DNA of 64,000 nt, taken from contig NZ_CP026124.1 in assembly GCF_002902905.1 (NCBI RefSeq), forward strand, positions 1,860,001 through 1,924,000, written 5' to 3'. This document shows positions 1 to 8,732 of this stretch, piece by piece; position 1 is the first letter of the stretch; each line of letters starts with the position of its first letter. The notes under the pieces were generated by a model. The model did not search any database. It was not told the origin of the DNA and worked only from the letters and a program-made list of their open reading frames with translations. A program made the position numbers and the translations under genes. This DNA comes from Achromobacter sp. AONIH1 (lineage in GTDB: Bacteria; Pseudomonadota; Gammaproteobacteria; Burkholderiales; Burkholderiaceae_B).

Positions 1-71
1 TGGTACCGATCGATGCCATGCAGGGAACTCCGGTTGTTTTCAACCGCAACGTTACCGCAATAGCGGGGCAA

Positions 72-1676
72 TCAAAAGCCGGCGGCCAGCCCGTCGCGCC
101 GGCTGTCGCTGGCGCTGACATAACCGTCCACGGCCGGGTCGCCCAGACGCCAGATGAACTGGCCGGAGCCGAAGTCCATGTAAGGGTCGTCCAATCCTTC
201 CAGGACATGGCCACGCGCGCGCAGCCCTTCGGCCATGCTCGCGCCCAGGGCGGGCTCGACGTCCACGGTCAGACCGCTGTTCCATTTCCAGCGGGGCGCA
301 TCGCAGGCCGCCTGCGGCTGCTGGCCGTAGTCCAGCATGCGCACCAGGGTCTGCAACTGTCCCTGGGGTTGCATGTTGCCGCCCATGACGCCGAAGCTCA
401 TCACCGGCGCGCCGTCGCGCATCAGAAAGCCCGGGATGATGGTGTGGAAGGGCCGCTTGCCGCCGGCCACCACATTGGGATGCTCGGGGTCCAGGCCGAA
501 ACAGTAGCCGCGGTTCTGCAGGCTGACGCCGGTGCCCGGCACGACCACGCCCGAGCCGAAGCCCATGTAATTGGACTGGATGAAGCTCACCATCATGCCG
601 CTGCGATCGGCGGCGGTGAGGTAGACCGTGCCGCCCTGGGGCGAATGGCCCGTGCCGTAGGCTTGGGCGATATTCGGATCGATGAGCCGCGCTCGCGAGG
701 CCAGGTAGTCCGCCTGCAGCATCTGTTCAGGCGGCACCTGCATGTGCCGTGCGTCGGCCACGTGGGCGTAGACGTCGGCGAAGGCCAGCTTCATGGCCTC
801 GATCATCAGGTGCTGCGTTTCCGGATGATCGATGGGGCGCGCGGCCAGGTCGAAATGCTGCAGGATGCCAAGCGCGATCAACGCCGCGATGCCTTGCCCG
901 TTCGGAGGAATCTGGTGCAACGTGTGGCCGCGATAGGCCTGGCTGATGGGCGTAACCCATTCCGGCGCGTAGTCCCGCAGGTCCGCCAGGGTCAGCGCGG
1001 CCTCGTGCGCCTGCGCGTGGGCCACGAGTTTGTGGGCGGTCTCGCCCTCATAGAAATCCCGGCCCGCGCTGGCGGCGATGCGGCGCAGGGTCGCCGCGGC
1101 GCCTTGCAGCACGAAGTGCTCGCCGACCTGGGGAGCGCGACCGCGCGGCATGAAGTGCGCGGCAAAGCCGGGCTGGGGCTGCAGGATGTCGGCCTGCGCA
1201 GCCCATTTGCGTTGCACGACGGGTGTTACGGCATAGCCGCGCTCGGCATATTCGATGGCTGGCGCCAGCACGTCGCCGAAGGACAGCTTGCCCAGCTTGT
1301 CATGCAGCGCAGCCCAGCCGGCCACACAGCCCGGCACGGTCACGCTGTCCCAGCCCCGCATCGGAATCGCGCCCTGGTGCTTGCGGCGGAAGTAATCCAG
1401 GTTCCACGCGCCCGGCGCCGGGCCGGATGCATTCAGGCCATGCAACCGGGAACCGTCCCAGACGATGGCAAAGCAATCCGACCCTAGCCCGTTGCTGACA
1501 GGCTCGACGATGGCCAGCGTCGCGGCCGCGGCGATGGCGGCGTCCACCGCATTGCCGCCACTGGCCAGGACACGCAGCCCGGCCTGGGCGGCCAGGGGTT
1601 GCGAGGTGGCGACGACATTGCGGGCGAACACCGGAATCCGCGTGGTGGGATAGGGGTTGTTCCAGTCGAAATTCAT
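72..1676 (-). CDS. Gamma-glutamyltransferase family protein (YwrD/HpxW-like)
   Basis: 534 residues. This Ntn-hydrolase family is made as one chain that self-cleaves before a conserved threonine, which becomes the N-terminal nucleophile of the small subunit. Here that threonine is probably T350, in G-G-T-V-Y-L-T. The N-terminal part has the family pattern A-S-G-G-N-A-V-D-A-A-I-A (about 38-49), and a glycine-rich stretch lies near 425-440. No signal peptide is visible, so the protein is probably cytoplasmic, unlike periplasmic glutathione-degrading Ggt. The sequence resembles the YwrD/HpxW (oxamate amidohydrolase-like) branch more than classical Ggt, so the substrate is uncertain. It is transcribed alone; the upstream tctBA transcript ends at a terminator near 1,800. 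Confidence 0.85.
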   Translation of the reverse strand: MNFDWNNPYPTTRIPVFARNVVATSQPLAAQAGLRVLASGGNAVDAAIAAAATLAIVEPVSNGLGSDCFAIVWDGSRLHGLNASGPAPGAWNLDYFRRKHQGAIPMRGWDSVTVPGCVAGWAALHDKLGKLSFGDVLAPAIEYAERGYAVTPVVQRKWAAQADILQPQPGFAAHFMPRGRAPQVGEHFVLQGAAATLRRIAASAGRDFYEGETAHKLVAHAQAHEAALTLADLRDYAPEWVTPISQAYRGHTLHQIPPNGQGIAALIALGILQHFDLAARPIDHPETQHLMIEAMKLAFADVYAHVADARHMQVPPEQMLQADYLASRARLIDPNIAQAYGTGHSPQGGTVYLTAADRSGMMVSFIQSNYMGFGSGVVVPGTGVSLQNRGYCFGLDPEHPNVVAGGKRPFHTIIPGFLMRDGAPVMSFGVMGGNMQPQGQLQTLVRMLDYGQQPQAACDAPRWKWNSGLTVDVEPALGASMAEGLRARGHVLEGLDDPYMDFGSGQFIWRLGDPAVDGYVSASDSRRDGLAAGF

Positions 1677-1711
1677 GTCGAACGATCGCGTGGGGTAAAC
1701 CCGTAGCTTAA

Positions 1712-1733
1712 CGTAGAAGAAAACGGTTCTACG
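1712..1733. promoter_or_regulatory. Inverted repeat upstream of the Ggt-family gene
   Basis: Two perfect 7-base arms (CGTAGAA at 1712-1718 and TTCTACG at 1727-1733) lie 36 bases upstream of the Ggt-family start codon on the minus strand. The position fits a repressor or activator site in its promoter. The binding protein is unknown. Confidence 0.35.
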
Positions 1734-1788
1734 ACAGTTTGTAGTTTGTTGTAGTTCTTGGTTGCTTTTAAAGGGTCAAATTTCGACG

Positions 1789-1816
1789 AAAAAAGCCCCC
1801 GGACGGGCCGGGGGCT
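1789..1816 (-). terminator. Rho-independent terminator of tctBA
   Basis: A 9-bp GC-rich stem (1794-1802 with 1808-1816, 5-base loop) is followed on the minus strand by a run of U residues (A run at 1789-1794 on the plus strand). It lies 41 bases beyond the tctA stop codon. Confidence 0.85.
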
Positions 1817-1856
1817 CTTGTGCACAAGGACCGCCGCGAGGCGGCAGCGTCCTGCG

Positions 1857-3362
1857 TCAGTCTTCTTCGACGAACGTCTGTTCGCGCTTCTTGCGGATCG
1901 CGGGCAGGGCGACCAGGATCACCAGGAAGACCGCGATCGCCAGCAGCGAGGCCGACAGGGGGCGCGTGATGAAGGTGGTGAAGTCGCCGCGCGACAGCAG
2001 CAGGGCGCGGCGGAAGTTCTCTTCCATCATCGGGCCCAGCACCAGGCCGAGCAGCAGCGGCGCGCCTTCGCACTTCAACTTCGACCAGACGTAGCCCACG
2101 ATGCCGAACATGGCGGTGGTGAACACGTCGAACGGGTTGTAGTTGAGGGAGTAGACGCCGATCGTGCAGAACACCAGGATGGCGGGGAACAGGATGCGGT
2201 AAGGCACCTTCAGCAGCTTGACCCACAGGCCGATCAGCGGCAGGTTCAGCACCACCAGCATCAGGTTGCCGATCCACATGGAGGCGATCAGGCCCCAGAA
2301 CAGCTGCGGGTGGCTGGTCATGACCTGCGGACCCGGCTGGATGTTGTGAATCGTCATCGCGCCGACCATCAGCGCCATCACGGCGTTACCGGGGATGCCC
2401 AGCGTCAGCAGCGGGATGAACGAGGTCTGAGCGGCGGCATTGTTGGCCGATTCCGGGCCGGCCAGGCCGGCCGGATGGCCCTTGCCGAAGCGTTCCGGAT
2501 TGCGCGAGATCTTCTTTTCCAGCGTGTACGACGCGAACGACGACAGCACGGCGCCACCGCCCGGCAGGATGCCCAGCGCAGAGCCCAGGGCCGTGCCGCG
2601 GAGCACCGCGGGATACGATTCCTTGAACTCCTGCTTGTTGGGGTACAGCGAGCCGATCTTGTCGGTGATGTCGACGCGGTTTTCCTTCTGCTCGAGGTTG
2701 GTCATGATTTCGGCGAAGCCGAACACGCCCATGGCCACGATGGCGAAGTCGATGCCGTCCTGCAGTTCCGGCACGCCGAAGTCGAAGCGGGCCACGCCCG
2801 AGTTGACGTCGGTGCCGACCATGCCCAGCAACAGGCCCAGGATGATCATGGCGATGGCCTTGGGCAGCGAGCCCGAGGCCAACACCACGGCGCCCACCAG
2901 GCCCAGGCACATCAGCGAGAAGTATTCGGCGGGACCGAACTTGAAGGCGACTTCGGCCAGCGGGGGCGCGAAGGCGGCCAGCAGCAGCGTGGCCACGCAG
3001 CCGGCGAAGAACGAACCCAGGGCGGCGATCGCCAGGGCGGCGCCGGCGCGGCCGTTACGGGCCATCTGGTGTCCGTCCAGCACGGTCACCACCGCGGAGG
3101 TTTCCCCAGGCAGCGCCACCAGGATGGCCGTGGTGGATCCGCCGTACTGGGCGCCGTAGTAAATGCCGGCCAGCATGATCAGGCCGGCCACCGGTGGCAG
3201 CACGTAGGTGATCGGCAGCAGCATTGCGATGGTCGGGACCGGGCCGATGCCCGGCAACACGCCGATCAGGGTGCCCAGGACGCAGCCCAGCAGCGCGTAC
3301 AGCAGGTTCTCGGGCGTGAACGCGACCGTGAAACCCAGCATCAGGTTGTCAAACAATTCCAT
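1857..3362 (-). CDS. tctA: Tripartite tricarboxylate transporter permease, large subunit (TctA family)
   Basis: 501 residues, usual for TctA. This is the large membrane subunit of a secondary carboxylate transporter that works with a small membrane subunit (TctB) and a periplasmic Bug/TctC binding protein. The sequence has many hydrophobic helices and the family's glycine/proline-rich segment P-G-I-G-P-V-P-T near residues 39-46; a second one (L-G-I-P-G-N-A) lies near 320. It follows tctB after 13 bases, so the two are co-transcribed. No TctC gene is adjacent, and the transported acid cannot be inferred. Confidence 0.93.
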   Translation of the reverse strand: MELFDNLMLGFTVAFTPENLLYALLGCVLGTLIGVLPGIGPVPTIAMLLPITYVLPPVAGLIMLAGIYYGAQYGGSTTAILVALPGETSAVVTVLDGHQMARNGRAGAALAIAALGSFFAGCVATLLLAAFAPPLAEVAFKFGPAEYFSLMCLGLVGAVVLASGSLPKAIAMIILGLLLGMVGTDVNSGVARFDFGVPELQDGIDFAIVAMGVFGFAEIMTNLEQKENRVDITDKIGSLYPNKQEFKESYPAVLRGTALGSALGILPGGGAVLSSFASYTLEKKISRNPERFGKGHPAGLAGPESANNAAAQTSFIPLLTLGIPGNAVMALMVGAMTIHNIQPGPQVMTSHPQLFWGLIASMWIGNLMLVVLNLPLIGLWVKLLKVPYRILFPAILVFCTIGVYSLNYNPFDVFTTAMFGIVGYVWSKLKCEGAPLLLGLVLGPMMEENFRRALLLSRGDFTTFITRPLSASLLAIAVFLVILVALPAIRKKREQTFVEED

Positions 3363-3375
3363 GGCCGTTAGCTCC

Positions 3376-3840
3376 TCAATTCATACCCAGAAACGACGGC
3401 CACAGCGGGAAAATCAGCCCCAGCCCCTTGATGAACGCCAAGTAGGTGAAGACCACCAGGAAGATGCCATTGGCGACGGCGACCTTCAGGCTGAATTCAT
3501 GGCTGGCCAGGCTGCTGATGAGGACCAGGATGAAGACGGAGATGTACACGCCCAGGAGCTTGAGCACCAGGCCGTACACGACGACCGAGCCCACCACGAG
3601 GAACACGATGCGCCAGTCGAATTTGTCGACATGCGTTTCCTCGGCTTTCTTGGACAGCGCGCCGAGCAACACCACGGCGCCCAACAACGCCAGCACGATG
3701 CCGAGCCAGAAAGGAAAATACCCTGGGCCCATGCGGGCGGCAGTACCCATTTGGTAGCTGCTGGCCTGCCAGGCGAATCCCAGCCCGAGGATGATGAACA
3801 TCACCCCCGACCAGAAATCCTGTCGATTGCGTAGCTGCAT
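3376..3840 (-). CDS. tctB: Tripartite tricarboxylate transporter small permease subunit (TctB family)
   Basis: 154 residues with about four predicted membrane helices and no catalytic motif, typical of TctB. It is first in a two-gene tctB-tctA unit. In the standard arrangement tctC precedes tctB, but upstream there is only a structured non-coding region. The partner binding protein must therefore be encoded elsewhere; many Bug genes are scattered through genomes of this group. The chosen ATG is preceded on the minus strand by CAGGAGCC, a good ribosome-binding site. Confidence 0.88.
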   Translation of the reverse strand: MQLRNRQDFWSGVMFIILGLGFAWQASSYQMGTAARMGPGYFPFWLGIVLALLGAVVLLGALSKKAEETHVDKFDWRIVFLVVGSVVVYGLVLKLLGVYISVFILVLISSLASHEFSLKVAVANGIFLVVFTYLAFIKGLGLIFPLWPSFLGMN

Positions 3841-3923
3841 GATGTGGTTGGCTCCTGTTTACAGCATGTAGAAAAAAGCTTGTGGTCTGTCGGGTCGCCG
3901 AAAGGCAAGTGACAGGCACAAAA

Positions 3924-3974
3924 AAGGCACTCCGGCGTGCCATTAGTTATGTATTGAAAGCTTGGGAGTGCCTT
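3924..3974 (-). promoter_or_regulatory. Alternative hairpins in the tctBA leader (possible attenuator)
   Basis: On the minus strand a 10-base arm (plus-strand 3965-3974) is perfectly complementary to 3924-3933. The inner part of 3924-3933 can instead form a shorter hairpin (3926-3930 with 3937-3941). Both structures end in the same U run (A run at 3920-3925 on the plus strand). The pair lies 84-134 bases upstream of the tctB start. It could be an attenuator or the terminator of a short upstream transcript. Confidence 0.45.
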
Positions 3975-4063
3975 CTTGAAAGGGCGAATGGTAATTGACG
4001 CCCGGCACGATGCAAACCCTGTAAGCTAGGTGAAAGCCTGGGGTTTTCCCTAAAATTGGGGAA

Positions 4064-4094
4064 CTCCTGATCCCGAGATGTAACGGGTCAGGAG
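4064..4094. repeat. Imperfect inverted repeat
   Basis: CTCCTGA plus CCC (4064-4074, one bulged T) is complementary to GGGTCAGGAG (4085-4094). No U tract follows on either strand, so it is not a classical terminator. It could be an operator or an RNA structure in the tctBA leader. Confidence 0.35.
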
Positions 4095-4336
4095 GTTTGT
4101 GGGCTGATTGAAAGCAAAGTGAAAGTTTATAGAAAGAAATGCGAAAGCAGACGATCGGAAGGATGGCGGCTTTCGCATGCGAGGGACTTTCCTGGCTGAC
4201 CGGGAATCGGTTAACGTGCCGGCCGCTCGCTTCATGCCCATGAATCGCAGCCCCTGATTTCCTACTGAATATTGCTGGGTTTCTCACCTTGCGTGTAGTG
4301 GCCCGGATCACCCCTGGATGGTTTACGATAGCGCCC

Positions 4337-4783
4337 ATGCTGCAAGACCTAGACCAACTCGCTGCCCGTATCGGGCAACTGGTGCAACGCACCCGGCACC
4401 TGCACTCCGAGCGCGACGCGCTGCGCCTGCGCCTGAACGACGCCGAAGCCGAGCAACGCGCGCTCAAGCAGCGCGCCGCCGAACGCGAGGCTGAAATCGT
4501 TGCCCTGCAGGCCAAGCTGCAGGACCACGACGGAGAAGTTTCCTCGATGCTGGCCGAGGCCCAGCGCGCGGAAACCGCCCTACGCGAACAGCTGGCCCGC
4601 GAAACGTCCGAGCGCCAGGCGCTCGAAGCGCGCTTCACGGCCCGCGAAGCGGAACTGCAGGGCAACCTGCAAAACCGTGACGCCGAATTGCAGCGCTTGC
4701 GCGTCGCGGCCGTGGCCGCGCGCGAGCGTATCGACGCCGTGCTGGCCCGCTTGCCGGGCGCGCCGGCTGGGGAGCAACACTGA
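4337..4783 (+). CDS. Coiled-coil protein upstream of zapA
   Basis: 148 residues, almost entirely predicted coiled coil. Residues 1-130 are rich in Glu, Arg, Ala, Gln and Leu with heptad-like spacing and have no membrane segment or catalytic motif. Its stop overlaps the zapA start, so the two are co-translated. Small coiled-coil genes preceding zapA are common in beta- and gammaproteobacteria (TIGR02449-like), and a ZapB-like role in Z-ring bundling is plausible by position only. The start at 4337 was chosen because it gives the conserved-looking M-L-Q-D-L-D-Q-L beginning; an upstream in-frame ATG at 4289 would add a segment without coiled-coil character. Confidence 0.75.
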   Translation: MLQDLDQLAARIGQLVQRTRHLHSERDALRLRLNDAEAEQRALKQRAAEREAEIVALQAKLQDHDGEVSSMLAEAQRAETALREQLARETSERQALEARFTAREAELQGNLQNRDAELQRLRVAAVAARERIDAVLARLPGAPAGEQH

Positions 4784-5094
4784 TGGAACGCGTAGACGTA
4801 ACCATATTGGGGCGCGACTATTCCCTGGCGTGCTCGTCCGAGGAAAAACCCACGCTGGTCGCGGCGGTTCGCCATGTCGACCAGCTCATGCTGCGCATCC
4901 AGGGCACGGGCAAGGTTTCCAGCAACGAACGCATCGCTGTCATGGCCGCGCTGCAGATCGCTGGCGAGCTGCTGGCCATGAAAGCGCCCGACGGTCCGCT
5001 GGGCGGTTTGGCGGTCGGCGACTTCAAGCGTAGAATCGAGGACATGAACGCGACGCTGGACGACGCCCTCTCGGGCCAGGAAAAGCTGCTCTGA
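4783..5094 (+). CDS. zapA: Cell division protein ZapA
   Basis: 103 residues, the usual ZapA length. ZapA binds FtsZ and crosslinks protofilaments at midcell. The N-terminal pattern (V-D-V-T-I-L-G-R-D-Y, residues 4-13), the central region ending in A-A-L-Q-I-A-G-E-L-L (about 58-67) and a short C-terminal helix match the family. It overlaps the preceding coiled-coil gene by one base and is followed by a terminator and 6S RNA, the conserved zapA-ssrS order of proteobacteria. Confidence 0.92.
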   Translation: MERVDVTILGRDYSLACSSEEKPTLVAAVRHVDQLMLRIQGTGKVSSNERIAVMAALQIAGELLAMKAPDGPLGGLAVGDFKRRIEDMNATLDDALSGQEKLL

Positions 5095-5105
5095 CGTTCT
5101 AGTAC

Positions 5106-5130
5106 CGGCACCTGGTGCCGTCTGTTTTTT
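5106..5130 (+). terminator. Terminator after zapA
   Basis: A 6-bp stem CGGCAC/GTGCCG (5106-5111 with 5115-5120) is followed by a T-rich tract ending in six Ts (5125-5130). It lies 11 bases after the zapA stop and just before 6S RNA, which suggests that 6S has its own promoter in this short space. Confidence 0.7.
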
Positions 5131-5134
5131 CAGT

Positions 5135-5320
5135 TTGTCCCTGCCGTGCTCGTGACCTGGCCATACATTCTCTGAACCTATGTCTTATGGCATATTGGTT
5201 GCGGGAGTGCGGAGCAGGTGTGATTGTCTCTCGTAGACGAACCCGAAGCTCCTCGGAACGCGACCACCTTGAACCTCAGGGTTCGAGATGCCGGCCTAGA
5301 CGGCACAGGCGGGGCATCTA
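5135..5320 (+). ncRNA. ssrS: 6S RNA
   Basis: 6S RNA mimics an open promoter and sequesters sigma-70 RNA polymerase. The 3' part carries the highly conserved block C-C-T-T-G-A-A-C-C near 5269 and the G-G-C-A-C-A-G-G-C-G-G-G-G segment. The ends pair: CCCTGCC at 5139-5145 with GGCGGGG at 5308-5314, and GTGC with GCAC beside it, which closes a long rod. The location immediately downstream of zapA is the conserved site. The exact ends are estimated from the terminal stem. Confidence 0.88.
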
Positions 5321-5392
5321 TCCCAGCGGGCCTGCCATGAGCGCAGGTCCGCCTCGGGTGCCTCCCATCGTCCTCCCTCCTAGGACCAGTTC

Positions 5393-6157
5393 ATGCTCAA
5401 AAACACCGTTACTACGCTGACCAGGCTCAGCGCGGCATGCGCCGCCGTGGCCGCCATTTCCGTGGCGCAGCCCGTCTTCGCTCAAACGCAGGCTCCGGCC
5501 GCGTCGCCGGCGCCCGCCGAGGCCGCCGCCAACCGCTCGCCCGAACTGAGCCTGCAAGCCACCGCGTCATCCGAAGTCAAGCAGGACACGGTGCGTATCG
5601 CGCTGGCTGCCGAGGTGGAGGGGGCGGACCAGCCGGCTACGGGCAAGAAGCTCAGTGCGCTGCTGGACGACGTGGTCAAGCGGGCGCGCGACACCAAGGG
5701 CGTCGAAGTGCGCACGGGTAATTACAACGTCTGGCCCAATACCGGCAGCAAGGGCAAGATCGCCGGCTGGCGCGGGCAGGGCGAAGTAATCCTGGAGTCC
5801 AAGGATTTCGAGGCCGCCGCCGCGCTGGCGTCGAAGCTGTCGGACAAGACCGCGATCTCCAGCATCAGTTTCTCGTTGTCGCGCGCTGCGCGCGAGGCCG
5901 AGGAGCGCAAGCTGCTCAAGGAAGCGGCGCAAGCCTTCAAGGACCGGGCGCTGGCCGCCGCCAACGCTTTTGGATTTTCGGGCTACCGCCTGAGCAAGCT
6001 TGAGCTTGGCGGCTCCGGCGGCCCTGGCCCGATGCCGCGCATGATGGCGATGGCCAAGGACGCCGGGGGCGGCGCCGCCTACAGCGCGGACGTTCCCCTG
6101 GAATCCGGTGAAGTGACGGTCAGCGTCGCCGTCAACGGGACGATCGTTTTGCAGTAA
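5393..6157 (+). CDS. SIMPL domain-containing periplasmic protein (DUF541)
   Basis: 254 residues. An N-terminal signal peptide ends near A-Q-P-V-F-A-Q (about 25-31) and is followed by an Ala/Pro-rich linker. The rest matches the SIMPL/DUF541 family: the segment beginning P-E-L-S-L-Q-A-T-A (about 50-58), a central V-R-T-G-N-Y-N-V block and a C-terminal [10 protein letters not shown] strand. The family's molecular role is poorly defined; members are periplasmic or outer-membrane associated. The ATG follows TAGGA at a good distance. Its 3' end overlaps the convergent lgt gene by 26 bases. Confidence 0.85.
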   Translation: MLKNTVTTLTRLSAACAAVAAISVAQPVFAQTQAPAASPAPAEAAANRSPELSLQATASSEVKQDTVRIALAAEVEGADQPATGKKLSALLDDVVKRARDTKGVEVRTGNYNVWPNTGSKGKIAGWRGQGEVILESKDFEAAAALASKLSDKTAISSISFSLSRAAREAEERKLLKEAAQAFKDRALAAANAFGFSGYRLSKLELGGSGGPGPMPRMMAMAKDAGGGAAYSADVPLESGEVTVSVAVNGTIVLQ

Positions 6158-6920
6158 GGCTGAACAGGATGGCGCCCAGCGCCACCATCGGCAGGGACAG
6201 CCACTGTCCCATGCTCAGTCCGCCCGCGAGCAGGCCCAGGAAGTTGTCCGGCTCGCGGGTGAATTCCACCAGGAAGCGGAACGTTCCGTAGCCGATCAGG
6301 AAGACCGCGCTCACCTGTCCCAGGGGCCGCGGCTTGCTGGAAAACCACCACATCAGTGCAAACAGCACGATGCCTTCCAGGCCCAGCTCATAGAGCTGGG
6401 ACGGATGGCGCGCCAGGCCGTCGCCGCTTTGCGGGAACACCATGGCCCAGGGCACGTCGCTCGGCCGGCCCCAGAGTTCACCGTTGATGAAGTTTCCCAG
6501 GCGGCCGAATCCCAGGCCCAGCGGAATCATCGGGGCGATGAAATCGCTGATGGCGAAGAAGGGCAGGCCCTTCTTGCGTGCGAACAGGAACATCACCAGG
6601 ATCACGCCGATCAGGCCGCCGTGGAAGGACATGCCGCCTTCCCACAGATACAGCACTTCCAGCGGGTGCGACAGGTAGTACGACGGCTTGTAGAACAGCA
6701 CATATCCCAGCCGGCCGCCCAGCACCACGCCCAGCACGCTGTAGAAGATCACGTCTTCGAGGTCGCGGGTGGTCAGCGTCGTGGTGTGGCCGCTCTGGAT
6801 GCGGCGCCGGCCCAGCAGGTAGACCAGGGCGAAGCCCACCAGATACATCAGGCCGTACCAGTGGATGGCGACGGGGCCGATCCGCAAGGCAACGGGATCG
6901 AATTCGGGATATTGCAGCAT
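6132..6920 (-). CDS. lgt: Prolipoprotein diacylglyceryl transferase
   Basis: 262 residues, usual for Lgt, an inner-membrane enzyme that transfers diacylglycerol from phosphatidylglycerol to the lipobox cysteine of prolipoproteins. About seven membrane helices are visible. Family hallmarks include H-G-G-L-I-G (about 100-105), the signature region [14 protein letters not shown] (about 137-150) and R-H-P-S-Q-L-Y-E (about 167-174). Convergent with the SIMPL gene and divergent from ilvD, with 126 bases between lgt and ilvD. Confidence 0.97.
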   Translation of the reverse strand: MLQYPEFDPVALRIGPVAIHWYGLMYLVGFALVYLLGRRRIQSGHTTTLTTRDLEDVIFYSVLGVVLGGRLGYVLFYKPSYYLSHPLEVLYLWEGGMSFHGGLIGVILVMFLFARKKGLPFFAISDFIAPMIPLGLGFGRLGNFINGELWGRPSDVPWAMVFPQSGDGLARHPSQLYELGLEGIVLFALMWWFSSKPRPLGQVSAVFLIGYGTFRFLVEFTREPDNFLGLLAGGLSMGQWLSLPMVALGAILFSLTAKRSSR

Positions 6921-7046
6921 GTTCCGCCCGGCAGAATGAAGTTGAATGATAATAACCGGCGAGCCTGCAGCACGGCGTGCCCGCGCGGGTCCGCCCTTAT
7001 CCGGCTTTGCCGCCGCGCGCCGTGGCGGTCGTCAGGAGACCAGACC

Positions 7047-8732
7047 ATGCCGAACAACGAACGTTCCCGCCATATCACTCATGGCGTCGCGCGGGCGCCC
7101 AACCGCGCCATGTATTACGCGCTGGGCTACCAGGAAGCCGACTTCGACAATCCCATGATCGGGGTCGCCAACGGCCATTCCACCATCACGCCGTGCAATA
7201 GCGGTCTGCAACGGCTGGCCGACGCCGCCATCGACGCCATCCGTCGGGCGAAGGCGAATCCGCAGGTGTTCGGCACGCCGACCATCTCGGACGGCATGTC
7301 CATGGGCACCGAGGGCATGAAGTATTCGCTGGTGTCGCGCGAAGTCATCGCGGACTGTATCGAGACCGCCGCCCAGGGCCAGTGGATGGATGGCGTGGTC
7401 GTCATCGGCGGCTGCGACAAGAACATGCCCGGCGGCATGATCGCGCTGGCGCGCATGAACGTGCCCGGCATCTACGTCTATGGCGGCACCATCAAGCCGG
7501 GCCGCTACCAGGGCAAGGACCTGACCATCGTTTCCGTGTTCGAGGCCGTGGGCGAGTACACCATGGGCCGCATGGACGAGACCGATTTCAAGCAGATCGA
7601 GAAATGCGCCATTCCGGGCTCCGGTTCCTGTGGCGGCATGTACACGGCCAACACCATGAGCTCGGCCTTCGAGGCCATGGGCATGAGTCTGCCTTACTCC
7701 AGCACCATGGCCAACGAGGACGAGGAAAAGGTCGTCTCGGCGGCGGAGTCGGCGCGCGTGCTGATGGATGCCGTCAGGCGCGGGCTGCGGCCGCGCGACA
7801 TCATCACCCGCGAATCCATCGAAAACGCCGTGTCGGTCATCATGGCCACGGGCGGTTCCACCAATGCCGTGCTGCATTTCCTGGCCATTGCCCATGCGGC
7901 TGAAGTGCCATGGACTATCGATGACTTCGAGCGCATCCGCCAGCGCGTGCCGGTGCTGTGCGACCTGAAACCTTCCGGACGTTACGTCGCGACGGATCTG
8001 CACCGCGCCGGCGGCATTCCGCAGGTCATGAAGCTGTTGTTGAATGCGGGCCTGCTGCATGGCGATTGCATCACCATCACCGGCAAGACCATCGCCGAAA
8101 CACTGGTGGATGTGCCCGACGCGCCGCGCGCCGACCAGGACGTCATCATGCCGCTGGACCGCGCGCTCTATCCGCAGGGCCACCTCGCCATCCTGAAGGG
8201 CAATCTGTCGCCGGAAGGCTGCGTGGCCAAGATCACCGGCCTGAAGAACCCGGTCATCACCGGGCCGGCCCGCGTGTTCGACTCCGAGGACGATGCCATG
8301 GAGGCTATCATGGCCCGCAGGATTCAGCATGGCGACGTGGTGGTGATTCGCTATGAAGGCCCCAAGGGCGGCCCGGGGATGCGCGAGATGCTGGCGCCAA
8401 CGTCGGCGTTGGTCGGGCAGGGGCTGGGCGAGACCGTCGGCCTGATCACCGACGGTCGTTTTTCCGGCGGCACCTGGGGCATGGTGGTCGGGCACGTCGC
8501 GCCGGAAGCCTTCGTCGGCGGCCCGATCGCGCTGATCCGCGAGGGCGATTCGGTTACCATCGATGCCCATCAGCTGCTGCTGCAGCTCAATGTCAGCGAC
8601 GAGGAAATGGCGGCCCGTCGCCAGGCCTGGGTCCCGCCCAAGCCGCGTTATACACGCGGTGTGCTTGCCAAGTTCGGCAAGCTCGCCAGCACCGCGAGCC
8701 GTGGGGCAGTAACCGATGCATTTGAAGCGTAG
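7047..8732 (+). CDS. ilvD: Dihydroxy-acid dehydratase
   Basis: 561 residues. IlvD dehydrates 2,3-dihydroxy-isovalerate and 2,3-dihydroxy-3-methylvalerate in valine and isoleucine synthesis. Candidate Fe-S ligands are C50, C123 (in [10 protein letters not shown]) and C195 (in [12 protein letters not shown]), the three-cysteine pattern of the shorter, [2Fe-2S]-type enzymes. The ATG at 7047 follows an AGGAG site; the open frame continues upstream but only through sequence antisense to lgt. Its last 17 bases overlap the next gene, a cytochrome c, in another frame. Confidence 0.97.
   Translation: MPNNERSRHITHGVARAPNRAMYYALGYQEADFDNPMIGVANGHSTITPCNSGLQRLADAAIDAIRRAKANPQVFGTPTISDGMSMGTEGMKYSLVSREVIADCIETAAQGQWMDGVVVIGGCDKNMPGGMIALARMNVPGIYVYGGTIKPGRYQGKDLTIVSVFEAVGEYTMGRMDETDFKQIEKCAIPGSGSCGGMYTANTMSSAFEAMGMSLPYSSTMANEDEEKVVSAAESARVLMDAVRRGLRPRDIITRESIENAVSVIMATGGSTNAVLHFLAIAHAAEVPWTIDDFERIRQRVPVLCDLKPSGRYVATDLHRAGGIPQVMKLLLNAGLLHGDCITITGKTIAETLVDVPDAPRADQDVIMPLDRALYPQGHLAILKGNLSPEGCVAKITGLKNPVITGPARVFDSEDDAMEAIMARRIQHGDVVVIRYEGPKGGPGMREMLAPTSALVGQGLGETVGLITDGRFSGGTWGMVVGHVAPEAFVGGPIALIREGDSVTIDAHQLLLQLNVSDEEMAARRQAWVPPKPRYTRGVLAKFGKLASTASRGAVTDAFEA

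Larger units (their letters stand above)
3841..4336. other. Non-coding region between tctB and the coiled-coil gene
   Basis: No convincing gene in 496 bases; open frames here are short or are antisense to the neighbouring coding region. The region is less GC-rich than its surroundings and contains several inverted repeats (3924-3974 and 4064-4094), listed separately. It must hold the promoters of the divergent tctBA and coiled-coil/zapA units. Confidence 0.6.

Noticed and set aside
3943..4875. A 310-codon minus-strand frame ending next to the tctBA leader
   Set aside because: It is antisense to the coiled-coil gene and has Ser/Arg-rich shadow composition; the intergenic part is structured non-coding sequence.
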